Positions 12,519-23,942 of a stretch of DNA of 64,000 nt are shown here, one piece after another. The stretch's first letter is position 1, and every line of letters begins with the position of its first letter. The position numbers were made by a program, and so were the translations under genes. This DNA is from Argopecten irradians (taxonomy: Eukaryota > Mollusca > Bivalvia > Pectinida > Pectinidae): positions 22,675,655 through 22,739,654 of the forward strand of contig NC_091137.1 of the NCBI RefSeq assembly GCF_041381155.1, read 5' to 3'. The notes beneath the pieces were generated by a model. That model saw only the letters and a list, made by a program, of their open reading frames with translations. It was not told where the DNA came from and searched no databases.

Positions 12519-14551
12519 TTAATAAGCTTGGATAAGGAAACCAGAAAAAGGACTATAGGCAGCGCCTTGTATTTTGTTTCCTGATGGGTCAAAATCGTGC
12601 TCCACCCATCCCACCTGCCCAGCCTGAAGCCGCACAACCACGAGTTTGCTCCCATTATCATAATGATTACCGTTTGCGAATATGACACCTATTATTTTAC
12701 CGTCCTTAACTATGGCAACATGGAGTTCGGCCTCACTTCCAACTCACGTTACGGTCACGGAGAAGGCGTATAGACCTGTTACGGGGGCAGTGAAGTGACC
12801 TTGATAGGGGCCATAACCGTTACCATCGTTTGTTACAATAGTGACAAACACAACAATCTGGTGATCGCCAAGGGCCACATCAGGGAACATGTTCGCATAA
12901 AACACAATGTTATAATTGGCAGTTCCATCGTTTGTAGCTAAACATAAATAATAACACAATAATTGTAATAAGTTGTAGTAGAGGTGGTGCTACATCCGAT
13001 AATACACGTATTTTGTTGAACTATGTAAAAGGCATTCCATTTGTTTCATACATAAGTAAATTACAGATTAAAAAATATATATTATTAAAAATAGCTCTGC
13101 ATTTGAGAATGTTGTATATTACTTTCATCACGATTTAATTTCTCATTAAAAGACGATTGAAACATGAACCCTTAATCTGCAAAATGCATTCATCATACTT
13201 TTTTTAATATGATCACTGAGTTTTTGAATGGTTTCTTTGTTTTTTAGCTTTTTGCCGGATCTTGAATTTGACTTGCAACTGATCTGGAAAATAAGATAGA
13301 ATAAAAAAGGTAAATAGATGAATACCGTTTTGTAATTTTGGTTCATTAAGTTAGAAAGATGTTAAACATATCTATTTTTGTTATTACATCTTCAATACAA
13401 TTTAATAATACAAAACAATAGACTACATTTTAATGCTTTGGCCAGATGATCAAGTTTAAAGGATTTTATGTAGTTTGTAAAATTGAAAATTTTTGTGTTA
13501 CCATGTAGTTTGTTGTTGATGTTCATTATGAAGCAAATGTTACAAATATATAATAAGTGTATTTAAGATAATCGTTTAATTCACATTCAACTAGAAACGT
13601 CAACCAATTTGATAGCAATGAACTGAAAGACTAAAAAAGGATAAATTCTACATCCTCATAAGTCCTCCTAAACGCTTGTCAAAGTGGTCTGTAAAATATA
13701 CTGATCTTTATAATGAATCATCACAGTAAAAATGTTTGTCAATCAATTTGATTAGTCAGTAACACTACAATTAAACGATCTTTATCTTAGTATTATCATC
13801 GGATTTGACATCACTGTGAAATTGATATCGAATTAACATGCGACGCCAGCTACGATACAGGATCGACCATTGCTAAAGATCAAATATCTTATTTCTCATA
13901 ATGAAAATTGCTTATACAGGCTTTCCTATTTTCTCTTCAACTAAAGTGATACCCTAAGGATAAATTAACACTCTGATGACTGCTTCACTTGTTGTGTTCT
14001 TCTTTCAATGAAATTACTTTCATGTTTTTCATGTAAACTATTGAAGGAAAGAATGTTTTAGAAACAAATAATTAAAATGCAATAATATTCATTGTTTCTG
14101 TGATGTTTATTTTTTTTATGTACCACCAGAAGTCTGTAAACATGCATGGATGTATATTTGATTAAATCTTACTGCTAATTATATTGGGCATTTCAGAAAT
14201 TAATACTTTAAAATACGCCATTTAGATTTTCAGATGCGAATATGCAATAAAAATAATCAAATTTTCGAATGGTACTAAATTCAAGTACATAAATAGACTC
14301 GTCAGTGTATCAATTAAATAATGCATTTTAGAAATTAGTTAGCATAGTATATTAACGTCATGATACGAATCCTTACACAATGGAATAAAAGTGTTAATAG
14401 CTTACCATTCTGACGCTGAAAGGCGGCCTGAAGTGCACAAACATACTGCTGAAGAGACGAGAGCGTTTCCTTGGTTACGTCACTGTTACAGGTAACCAGG
14501 ACAGTCACAGTGAATAATAAAGAACATCTGTAATACTTTTATGGACGACAT
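12519..14551 (-). pseudogene. C1q unit 3: C1q-domain pseudogene
   Basis: Same layout as its neighbours. The signal exon is 14406-14551: 146 nt instead of 145, with the extra base in the hydrophobic core, so translation leaves the frame before VTC and stops shortly after. A mini-exon relic at about 13245-13283 keeps the acceptor, but its donor GAGAGGTAAA has become AGCTAAA. The C1q exon is 12519-12937, with an in-frame TGA near 12746-12748 where gene 1 has a cysteine codon (TGC). Both sides of that stop remain clearly C1q (GHFTAPVTGLYAFSVT before it, FSGFLIQAY at the end), and substitutions elsewhere are modest, so inactivation looks recent. A polymorphic or sequencing explanation for single changes cannot be excluded, but three independent lesions make a working gene unlikely. 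Confidence 0.75.
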
Positions 14552-14603
14552 GTATACTTAATAAGTTGTATATCCCCCGGGTCCGATTGACTCTCTGAAA
14601 ACA

Positions 14604-14635
14604 GGTTTAATCTTAAGATAAGCTCACACACTTTA
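14604..14635 (-). promoter_or_regulatory. GATA-palindrome element upstream of C1q unit 3
   Basis: The minus strand reads GTGTGAGCTTATCTTAAGAT and continues TAAACC, matching the gene 1 and 2 blocks including the flanking GTGTGA seen in gene 1. One GATA core is degraded to GATTA. Confidence 0.5.
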
Positions 14636-16542
14636 GAGTAAGTATCATGTGAAAAAGAAAACAAATTGCCTATTTGTAGGGCACAGGAAGGATAAATTCG
14701 GTAAAAATTGTGTTAATATATCCAGTATTATTTCTTATGAAACAGAAAAACAAAATTTCCCGTCAAATTGATCTACATGCGACGAAATTAATTTATATTA
14801 TAGGAATCCTAAAACGTCCTCCCAGCTGGCTATGCCCATGTTGACATTTCCACACAGCCTCATTTTCAAAGAAATTTACACGGTGCTTTCCCATTTATTA
14901 GAATGGTCTAAACTGGGAACTGGGCAAGGTAAGCAGAAATTAACCGACGTTTTGAAATGTAAAGACTTTTGGAAGGCCAATGAACGCATTCACTTTAAAT
15001 AAAAAATGTTATCGTAATTTCATTCGAACAAAATTTAGCTTTTAATCTTATGTTTTGTCAAATAAAAAAAAACAAACAAACAAACAAATAAAAAAAAAAA
15101 CACCAAAAAACAAAAAACAAAGCAATACTTAATTTGCCAGAGTAATCACTAATCCTACATATATACAGTCGAGTATCGTTAAAACAAATAGGGAAAACTC
15201 GATTACTCTGTTGTATTTAAATTCGAAGTATTTTGTATGTTCCAATGAAACTTCATTCCATATTTAAGTAATTCGTACTCGAATACTCGGATAACTCAAA
15301 ATATTATCTTTCTGTCTTCGAGTTGGCGAGAGCGGATTAATTATTCATACATCTCTGTACAATCCCGACACCCAGCATTTTATCCACAGTACCTTGTTCA
15401 ATGTCTCTTCTCTTTATGATTGCACCCTGCTTTTGAGTCTATCGTTCAATTTCTTGATATCATGTCATGATAAATCTTTGAACTTAAAAAATGTTGATAT
15501 TCTGGTTACTAGAAACCAACAAAATGTAACGTAGCAAACAGTCCAACTACTATTCAGTTATATTGCAAAATAATGAAACCGATATTTAGCAAAGTAGCAT
15601 CCTTTATTCCTCATTTATCTAAACTGGTTACGTCTTCAATTACCTCCCTTTATCTTACTGATTGTTTGCTTGCTTTCTTGTTATTATATCGTTTTAATTG
15701 TCAGTTATCGATATCAGATACATTGGATACATAGAGGATATTCCATGTTTCTTGATGAATAACAGTTTTATTTCATCGAGTGTGGTTGGAATCTTTGAAA
15801 TTTCTCACGAGTGCAAAGCACGATTCTAAACAAATTCAACGTTTCCATCTCATGAGATTATATCTATTACATAGGCCAACTAATACCAGTACCATCAATG
15901 TGGATGAAAAACAACAGAAAATTATCTTATCCAACATTTATGCTCCAACAATTTAAAATGAAAAATTAATAAGAAAGATGCACGTAATATTATGTTTTGT
16001 CTTGATATTTCAAAAAAAAGTATTCCCGCCAAAATGATATTTTCATTGTGAATGATTGGTCAATATTGAGTGAAAATAAGAAAAGTACCACATATTTTTT
16101 ACTATAAAACCTTATATTTTACTCTAATTAAAAAAAATCCTTCACTATTTGATGCAGGAGGAATGATAGTGATTTATCATTATATCAATAGCGTCAATCC
16201 ATCAGAAGGCAGATTTCATTCCATTTTGTCACGTGCAATAACATTTTGAGTATTTCACGGTCAATCAGAATTGGCGAACATAAATGACCGCGCAAATTTT
16301 TCAAGCCTAATAAAGTTTTTTAATTGCAAATCGTGAAATGATATCGCCGTTAAAAAGACATTGGGCGTAAAAAAATTAAAGTTAGTTGTCGAGAAATGTT
16401 GGTATACAATAGTGTAGACTGTCTCAACCTCCAGTATCAAACTTATGACAGACGCGAAAATGAACATAATTATCACACACAAAAAAAGAATAATGCTGGC
16501 TCAGAATAAACAACAAAACCCTAACGGATGGTGCGAACGTCT
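14636..16542. other. Intergenic stretch between C1q units 3 and 4
   Basis: No gene recognised. It includes an A/C-rich low-complexity tract (about 15060-15122) and a degraded repeat at about 15165-15340 containing several CTCGA/TCGAG-type repeats (CAGTCGAGTATCGTTAA on the left, TTCGAGTTGGCGAGAG on the right). The repeat resembles a decayed small DNA element. Confidence 0.4.
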
Positions 16543-17973
16543 TTAATAAGGCCAGATAAGGACTCCAGAGAATGTACTTTCGTCATTACCGTATAGCTGG
16601 TATCCTGGGTGGTCATGATAGTTTTCTACCCAAACCATATGCCCAGCTTGGAGTCGTACTCCCACTGTCATAATTGTCAACGTTTGAGTGGGCATTGCCC
16701 ACCATCTCACAATCTCTGATGATGGCGGCATGGACAGGTGACTCGCTTGCATGGCACAGGATAGTGATAGCGAAGGCGTATAGACCTGATGCGGGGGCAG
16801 TGAAATGGCCGTGTCTGGAGTCATAACCGTTACCAACGTTAGTTACAATAGTGTCAAACACTACGATCTGATGGTCACCAAAGGCCGTGGTAGTTGATAG
16901 GGATACATGAAATCCAACACTTTGACTTGCTAATTCACAGTCTGAAAATAGACTTATTAGCAATAATGGTCATCAAGTTATAAAACATGTGTATGTCATT
17001 GCATCTGGATGTAACCTACTGTGTATTACCTGTACTGCGATATAGCCCAAGGGAAGTAAATGTATATCATATTTCAAATTTCAAAGTAACTTGTACTGGC
17101 AGTAGTAGTGACCTTATTAGTTATTTAATTGCGGGTTTCCATAAAAATATCTAGCAAGGTGTAGCAGCGTTGTTTTAAAGGCATTAGTTCACATATTTAG
17201 CCAGCATCGGTTTATAATCCACGTTAGGCATCACTTCATGATAAAATATAGCCCATAGACAATACACAGGAAAATACTATACTAAATAGATATTTGATAT
17301 CATGTTAATTGGATTTAAATGGCTGGTGTCATTGTTATTGCATAAAACGCTGAATCTTCTAGAGCTCATTTGGCATTTCTTTAGTTTGATCTTTGAAATT
17401 TAATTACAGGTATATTATTCATTTACCTCTCTTTTGTTGGACCTTTGTGTGTGATTGGAATTAAGCTGAAAGTTAAGGGAAAAAAATGTGTTTAGTTTTC
17501 AGAAGAAAAGTTTTTTCAATATTTGAAAACAGCATTAGCTGTTAAACTCACAGGGACCTGGCACGAAAATTTTTAACCATCAGTATACATATATATATTA
17601 TAGTATCAAGGGTATGAACTCGGCGGTCGAGAAAAACGGACCTATTTTTAAAAAACCGTGATTATTTTAATAAATGGGCTATATACACCATTGACGCATA
17701 TCTTACCTTAAAGAGAAATAATTTATCTTTCCAGTGAGTGCTTGATGAACACAATTGGCCAAGTATTGACGAAGTTATGGCTTGAAAAATCGGGAAATTT
17801 ACGAAAAATATGCTAGGTAGACATTTCCCTGTCCGGTCGAATTGTCGTCTCGCCTCTAATGGGTAACTCAAAAACCAAGCCAAAAGCACAAAATCTACGC
17901 TTGTGGCGGTAAACAGTATCCATAACTGTGTTCATCCACAATCTCCTTTGGAGGTGTCATGACCCATACTTTG

Positions 17974-18168
17974 TAGAAACTCTATTTAAACATCGTGTAG
18001 CTCACCTACTTCTCAGAATACTTCTCGATTTTACTTATCGTTACTGCAGTATGCAAATTATGTAGTGTTGTGCTTATCGGTAAAATCGAGAAGTGTTCCG
18101 AAAAACAAATGAACATGGCGGTGATGGTTAAAGTAGGTGAGCCACACGATGTTTAAAAAGAGTTTCTA
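17974..18168. mobile_element. Palindromic MITE of 195 bp with TA ends, in an intron of C1q unit 4
   Basis: The left end TAGAAACTCTATTTAAACAT (from 17974) continues to CGTGTAGCTCACCTACTT. It pairs with the right end, AAGTAGGTGAGCCACACGAT followed by GTTTAAAAAGAGTTTCTA (to 18168). Inside, CTTCTCGATTTTAC pairs with GTAAAATCGAGAAG. The element is almost wholly self-complementary, with TA at both borders, consistent with a Tc1/mariner-type foldback MITE. Confidence 0.7.
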
Positions 18169-18187
18169 ATAATATTGGGCATTTCAG

Positions 18188-19583
18188 AAAATGAAATACG
18201 AAGATAAATTTGATGGCTTTATTAACTCGTTCAATGATTTACCTTTCAGTTCTTTGTTTTCAACTCCAAGATTTTACGTCCGTTCTGTAATGAAATTGAT
18301 ATTTGTATTTTAGTTAGGAACTTTGATTTGTTGACCTCTTTTGGCTTAACCTCTCATTCAGTTTGCAGATAGTCTGTCCCAATGTTTACTTTACTGACAT
18401 TTCTTCTCGGGATAACATGAGGCCACAAGTTTAGGAAAATCGTTGATCATAATATATAGTGGGCCTTCGATATTGAGAAGAACTTTAAAGGCCCACTATC
18501 TTTGCGAAACAAAAATTAAAAGTTTTTTTAAAAACAATAATAATATACGAAAATGTATATTAATGGCCTAAGAGGATGTTTTAACACCAACCAAATGCAG
18601 GATTCCCTGCGTAAACTATGTTAACAGTGAAGATTCATGCCGCGGTTTTGTCGTCTGGCGCAGTGATAATTAACCAACGCACAGTAATTTAGACGACGGC
18701 GGGAAACATAAAACGACCCGCGATATGTAATTAGGTCACTTACTGCATTTAGGTCTCAAATGACCTAAATGCTCTTCTGATAAAATTCATATGGAATAGA
18801 TAGTCTCTTTAGATCTCAATAAATGGAATGCGAAGATAAACTTGATTATTCTATTAACTCATTCAATAATTTACCTTTCAGTTCTTTGTTTTCAACTGCA
18901 AGATTTCCCATTTGTTCTGTAAAAGAAGTTTGTGTTGCCATTATGAAATACGTAAGTGATATATCAAAGTCATTAATGTTCATTTCATTTTTTGATGTTT
19001 TTTTTTGTAAACTTTAATATGTTGACCTCGTTTGGCTTAACCTCTAAAGCAGGTCAGTCTGTGCCAAGGTTTCCTTTATGTTCTCATACTGACCTTTCTT
19101 CTTAATAGGAAAACATGAGGCCACAAGGTTAACAAAATCACTGATCATATATAGTGGGGGGCCTATCATTCCGCTTCTCGGGATCTTAGAGCTAATTAGG
19201 GGTCATTTGTTCAGTGTTAAAAAAGCTGATAATTCTTGTAACTAAGTTTCTTATATCTTTGTGCAGAATTTTATGAAACGTAAGCAGTTTTTTTAAATAG
19301 CCACATGATGCACGCGGAAAACGGGATCCGTATGACAAAGGACGAAAGGTTATCAATAAAATGACGTCACTTTATGTTTTGTCTCTGGTGACCTAAAATG
19401 CTTTTCTGATAAAATCAATATGGAATATATAGTTCCTTCATATTCCAATAAGTTAAATGTGAAGTGATTTATTATTTTACTGAAGTTCAGATAAAATTGC
19501 TTTATTGACTTAAAACATTCACTGGTTTACCTTTCAGTTCTTTGTTTTCAGCTGCAAGTTCCTCTATCCTTTCTATCACAAGA
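18188..19583 (-). repeat. Tandem segmental duplication carrying the 42-nt coiled-coil exon
   Basis: Segments starting near 18188 and 18818 share the exon, its flanks and downstream landmarks (TTGACCTCTTTTGGCTTAAC and ACATGAGGCCACAAG), 630-690 bp apart. A third exon copy at 19531 shares the exon and its immediate flanks. Confidence 0.75.
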
Positions 19584-20099
19584 GTTCATTTTGTATTAAT
19601 GAAATATTTAGTAATCACTCAAAATCATCAATAATTACATTCCATCTTATAATTTTAAACCCTTAAAAATAAATTCTACTGAATTCCGCCATTAAGTTGT
19701 TCTACGTTATTTTCATTATTTATTACAATCATTATAAATTTACATGTATAGGTGCATCCGGTTTTTTTTGTTTTTGTTTGTTTGTTTGTTAATCATTGTG
19801 TATTTCATTGTAAAGTTCATAATTGATATATCGAATTAACAAGTTTATGTATAAATCTTTAAGTTTAATATATTCAAAGATGACAGACCGAGATGTAAAA
19901 TTTGATGAAAACAATTTACAATAAATCAGTAATATGCAAACATAAATGTGTAGAACGAGGGAATAAGGGAACGTACGAATCTCGGGGATAAATTGAAAAC
20001 TCACAGGTGAATTGATGGAAAATAAAACGGGAGAAAACTGAACATAAATTCTTGAACTGTCTGATCTAATTTGTAGATATTCAAATAAAATATGTTTCA

Positions 20100-20530
20100 A
20101 GTTATAAGTTTTTATACTCATGAATCAAGATAAGCTTTTAATATGTTATTTATCACCAAAAGTTAATAACATTTTGAAAATTACAGTACTTTGAATGCAT
20201 TGGTTTTAATTTTAGAAATACAAATATTAAATCATTATATGTACATCTATAGTGAAGCGAAATGAGAACATACGGTCAGACCATGAAGCCAAATTGTGGT
20301 CTACAATTTCATTTAACTTTGTTATTAGTAATCCTAAAGTGATTTCTGCCGGAATGTTTCCATCTAAACATACATAGGGCATAAAACAACAATTTTACAA
20401 TTTTACAATTTTATAAGGCATCTGAAGTCATATGAATGATTTTCACGGCTTTTTCATCAAACCTTTTCAATAGATTAATAAAGAAAAATCAGCAAGCCAA
20501 AATATTTGCTCAGTTACAGCACACATAACT
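20100..20530 (+). mobile_element. Decayed copy of a TTAA-type MITE
   Basis: Aligned over most of its length with the better preserved copy at 41007-41510. Shared blocks include ATGAATCAAGATAAGCTTTT, ACCATGAAGCCAAATTGTGG followed by TCTACAATTTCATT, and TCAGTTACAGCACACATAAC. The terminal repeats are eroded. It lies in intron 1 of C1q unit 4. Confidence 0.7.
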
Positions 20531-22051
20531 ATAGATATTTAAAAAAAATCATAATACAAAATACACAACTGACAAAATGGAAAATATATACATGATTACT
20601 AAAAGGGATAATTCAGTATAAGAGTACATTAAAATTTGCACATATTTCGGAAACAAATCAGTTCTAATAAACATAAGATTAGTTGGTTTTACTGTGATAT
20701 GCCAGAAAAGCCCACTGTAGTGAAATGTATGTGAAATGTTCAAACTCGCTTACCGTACGCCATTACACACATATATATAGTGGTCGGATGTCTTGTATGC
20801 CGAACCCTTGCAAGTGTAGTAAAGATTTTTTTGTCTAGAACTACTCAAATTGCTCTTACAGTAGTGTGTTTACCTTATTAGGCGCATGTTCTTGTCTAAA
20901 AATAATTTCATCTACTCCTCAGTGTTTATGGGTTGCATTTGTTAAACGTGCATGACTTTGACTCGGGTAAAGGTACAACGTACGTGCTTCGTGGTTAATT
21001 TAATTTATTTTAACTTAAATTAACAGAATTAGCCTCACTGAAGTGTCCCTTTAAAAATTTGGTTAATCTCTTGAAAATTTGTTATACACAAAAAACATTT
21101 TAATAACTATCACAAAATATGCCGTTTCATAATCAATTAGTGAAAAAATAACTAGCTACAACCATGAACGTATTCTATTTAATTCTAACCAAGAAATTCG
21201 TTCACTATATCTATAAAAATATTAAACAGGTTCAATGACGCCATTATAAGGTCAGGACAACTACTTGAATAATGGTCATATTTCTATCCCCCCTCTTTGT
21301 ACACCGTCATAGCAAAAATGTCTTATATATTGAAGATATCCCATATAAAATATGCCATGTAATTCATCAGATGACTTAGATAATTTCTTTTGAAAATTCA
21401 ATGCGATATCTTATTCCTTTATCTCATTCAACGAACATTCCATGCATAAATAATATTTTTTCATGAAATATTGAAGTCGGTACTAGGATAAAAAAACTAC
21501 AGAAGCATTAATAAAGTAAACAAATCCGATAACTTCGTTTTGAATATAATCATATCTTATTGTCAAAAGTCATTTTACACATCTAAGTCAAATCTCAGAT
21601 TAGCATTGTACAATGTATGGCAATATTAAAATAGCAAGATATTTGAAAATACACCAGACATCATCTGAAAATTGGTACGTTATAAATATAATAATCACGA
21701 ATAAGAAAATTGAAGAAAATGGATATACCTGTGTGTTCCTGAAATGTAGTTTTGAGATTTTCGTTTAATATATTACGTGCTATTGATTTCTTTACATTAA
21801 TTTTATTCACATTATTTCAATTATAAGAATTGGCATCTGTCATGTTAACATAATCTGACCATTCTGATGTTGGAAGGATGTCTGCAGTGCCTGAACATGT
21901 TGCTGTAGGGAAAAGAGAGTTTCCTTGGTAACGTCACTGTCACAAGTAACCAGGGCGGTTGTAACGAAAATGCAAAATAGCTGTAAGAGATTTAGAGCCA
22001 TCTTTGCAAATTCACAATAAGCAATAACTAGTGCAACATGTGGCAATGTCT

Positions 22052-22073
22052 CTGAAAGATAACCCCTCAGGTC
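22052..22073 (-). promoter_or_regulatory. Upstream element shared by C1q units 4 and 5
   Basis: The plus strand reads CTGAAAGATAACCCCTCAGG with TC following, 51-72 nt upstream of the ATG. Unit 5 has nearly the same block at 28891-28912. It contains one GATA core but not the palindrome of units 1-3. Confidence 0.5.
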
Positions 22074-22496
22074 AAATAACAAAATTGTATAAGTCGTTCA
22101 ATGATACTATGTAGGTAATAACAAATAATAAAACAAAATGTAAATTATAGTCTCGACATAAACAATATGAAATAAAACGACTACGATTCCATTCCGTCTT
22201 ATATATAATCTTCCGTTATATGTTTATTCTTCGAAAGGAAATTCATTTCATTTAATGCTCTGATAACTTGATATGAGTTTTGTTTTTATATAGATACTGA
22301 TTTTATCGCCATGTTAAACAAAATGTAGTTGAACACTTCAGTTTAATTGGTTTGGCCAGACATTAAGTTGATCAGTATTAGCATGAATACATTAATGTTG
22401 GAGCGGACGATGGTTAAGACTGATTAACACCAATCCGTTAGTCTGATATCACATCAGGTCAACATTGGATATTGCCATAGTGTTTATTTTGGTTTG

Positions 22497-22698
22497 TTTA
22501 TTTTTACGTCCTATTAACAGCCAGGGTCATGTAAGGACGTGCCAGGTTTGTTGGTGGAGGAAAGCCGGAGTACCCGGAGAAAAACCACCGACCAGCGGTC
22601 AGTACCTGGCAACTGCCCCACATTGGATTCGAACCCGCATCCCAGAGGGCTTGTGGTAATATGTCGAGACATCTTAACCACTCGGCCACCGCGGCCCC
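22497..22698 (-). mobile_element. tRNA-derived SINE (Ser/Leu-like head)
   Basis: Read on the minus strand, the head GGCCGCGGTGGCCGAGTGGT has a pol III A box TGGCCGAGTGG (plus positions 22678-22688) and a perfect B box GGTTCGAATCC (22625-22635), as in a tRNA-Ser/Leu-like promoter. A body follows with CCGGGTACTCCGGCTTTCC, then the 3' tail ACATGACCCTGGCTGTTAAT and AGGACGT. I recognise this as a common interspersed repeat type of bivalve genomes. Short frames across it are not genes. Confidence 0.8.
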
Positions 22699-23178
22699 TT
22701 AGTGTTTATTGCCCACAGACGAAATGAAAGGAAGGGAAGTAACTCTGAACGATTAGAATGATGTTTGAGTTGTAGAAATTTGCGAGAGAGTTTGTTTTCG
22801 ATATTTCAATGTTGCAGTGCTCATTTGATTCTTACTTCTGAGACATAAAGACAACTTTCCATAATTATAGAAAGAGTGATAACATTAAACTGAACATAGA
22901 TAACGTATATGATAAGTTTTTTTCGTATAAATAATTATTCGGAAATTATATCCGTATTGCACAGTTTGCAATTAATCCTATTTCTTGGCATTTGATTAAA
23001 ATTAGTATTTTAACATTAAATTGACAAGTATGTATCTAAAAGATAATTCTAGGCTTCGAAAAAACACAGGGTAATGTTGTTCCGACATTCAATTTGTACC
23101 ATCTTTAGATGAAATCTACATATATGGCTAACTCGGACAATAACATAATCTGGCGGAATTGGAATGAGTTTATCATTG

Positions 23179-23290
23179 GTAACCAAGTAGCTCAGCCGGT
23201 AGAGCATCCAGCTGGTGTTCGGAGGTCCCGAGTTCGAATCTTGGCCTGACCACTAGATTTTCTCCTCTCCTGTTACAATAATAAAACTTA
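23179..23290 (+). mobile_element. tRNA-like SINE, copy 1
   Basis: A tRNA-like head with A box TAGCTCAGCCGG (23188-23199) and a B-box-like GTTCGAATC (23232-23240), followed by the tail TTTTCTCCTCTCCTGTTA, which recurs in the same position in the copy at 32434. The shared non-tRNA tail and the lack of a proper acceptor stem argue for a SINE rather than a working tRNA gene. Confidence 0.7.
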
Positions 23291-23299
23291 AACTACATA

Positions 23300-23942
23300 A
23301 CTAAACTTAGTTATACTAGTCCAATTTCTGCTCGGTAAAACTGACCATAATCAATGGTTCCCAGTTCCTGGTCAGCCATCTGCAGATCTTGAAGACCAGA
23401 GTACCTGTAGTACAAATCTGTCGACAGCGATTAAAGTAACCAGTCCTGTATATAGTATATATGAGTTGGAGAATCTCCTGGTGACTGCTTCAGAAATTCT
23501 GGTCCTTCATCTAGGGGTAATTATGGCTTCTTTTACAGTCAATAACAGCGGTTTTGACAGTGTTCCGTCACTGGCCATATATTACCGATAATTAATTTTA
23601 ATTGAACATTTGTGAAATATGCATGTAGAACATTCCTTCACGTACTAGTAACCATATTACGATTATCTATGTATAAACTCTGTAGTTGTATCATTAAAGT
23701 CCTGTTTTGAAAGAATGTTACTTGATACATGCAAATGACTACTGTTACAGCTGTATATTGCAGTTAGACTAATATATCCTTTATCAATTGCCTCTAAAGA
23801 CCACTATTGAAAAAAGGCATTGCAAATCAAACACACAGACAAACACATAGAAACCATGTATTTGATAACATTTTAATCTATGGAAACATATACCGATATT
23901 TTCTAAAACAATCTCAAAAAACAAGAGAACAGTGCGGTTGTT
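23300..23942. other. Intergenic stretch downstream of C1q gene 5
   Basis: No gene or repeat recognised between the SINE and the 3' end of C1q gene 5. Confidence 0.4.

Larger units (their letters stand above)
16543..22001 (-). pseudogene. C1q unit 4: C1q-domain pseudogene with triplicated coiled-coil exon
   Basis: The signal exon 21860-22001 (142 nt, intact: hydrophobic core ending ALVTC, then TKETLFSLQQ) is followed by three copies of the 42-nt coiled-coil exon at 19531-19572, 18875-18916 and 18243-18284, a 39-nt exon at 17427-17465 and the C1q exon at 16543-16941. The third 42-nt copy contains TAA, and the 39-nt exon has TAA where gene 5 has a Tyr codon. The C1q exon lacks about 14 nt relative to its paralogues near 16664, shifting the frame after NYDSGS. 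Both C1q halves are otherwise recognisable (FGDHQIVVFDTIV; then LQAGHMVWVE). Skipping the phase-1 exons could avoid the stops but not the deletion in the C1q exon, so a full C1q product is unlikely. Confidence 0.72.

Noticed and set aside
19789-20121. Minus-strand open frame of 110 codons
   Set aside because: Composition-driven (Tyr/Ile/Leu-rich), overlaps the border of a MITE copy, and has no family signature.
22504-22727. Three overlapping short open frames
   Set aside because: All fall within the tRNA-derived SINE.
23179-23253. tRNA gene
   Set aside because: Poor acceptor-stem pairing, and the same non-tRNA tail follows a second copy at 32434; better explained as a SINE.
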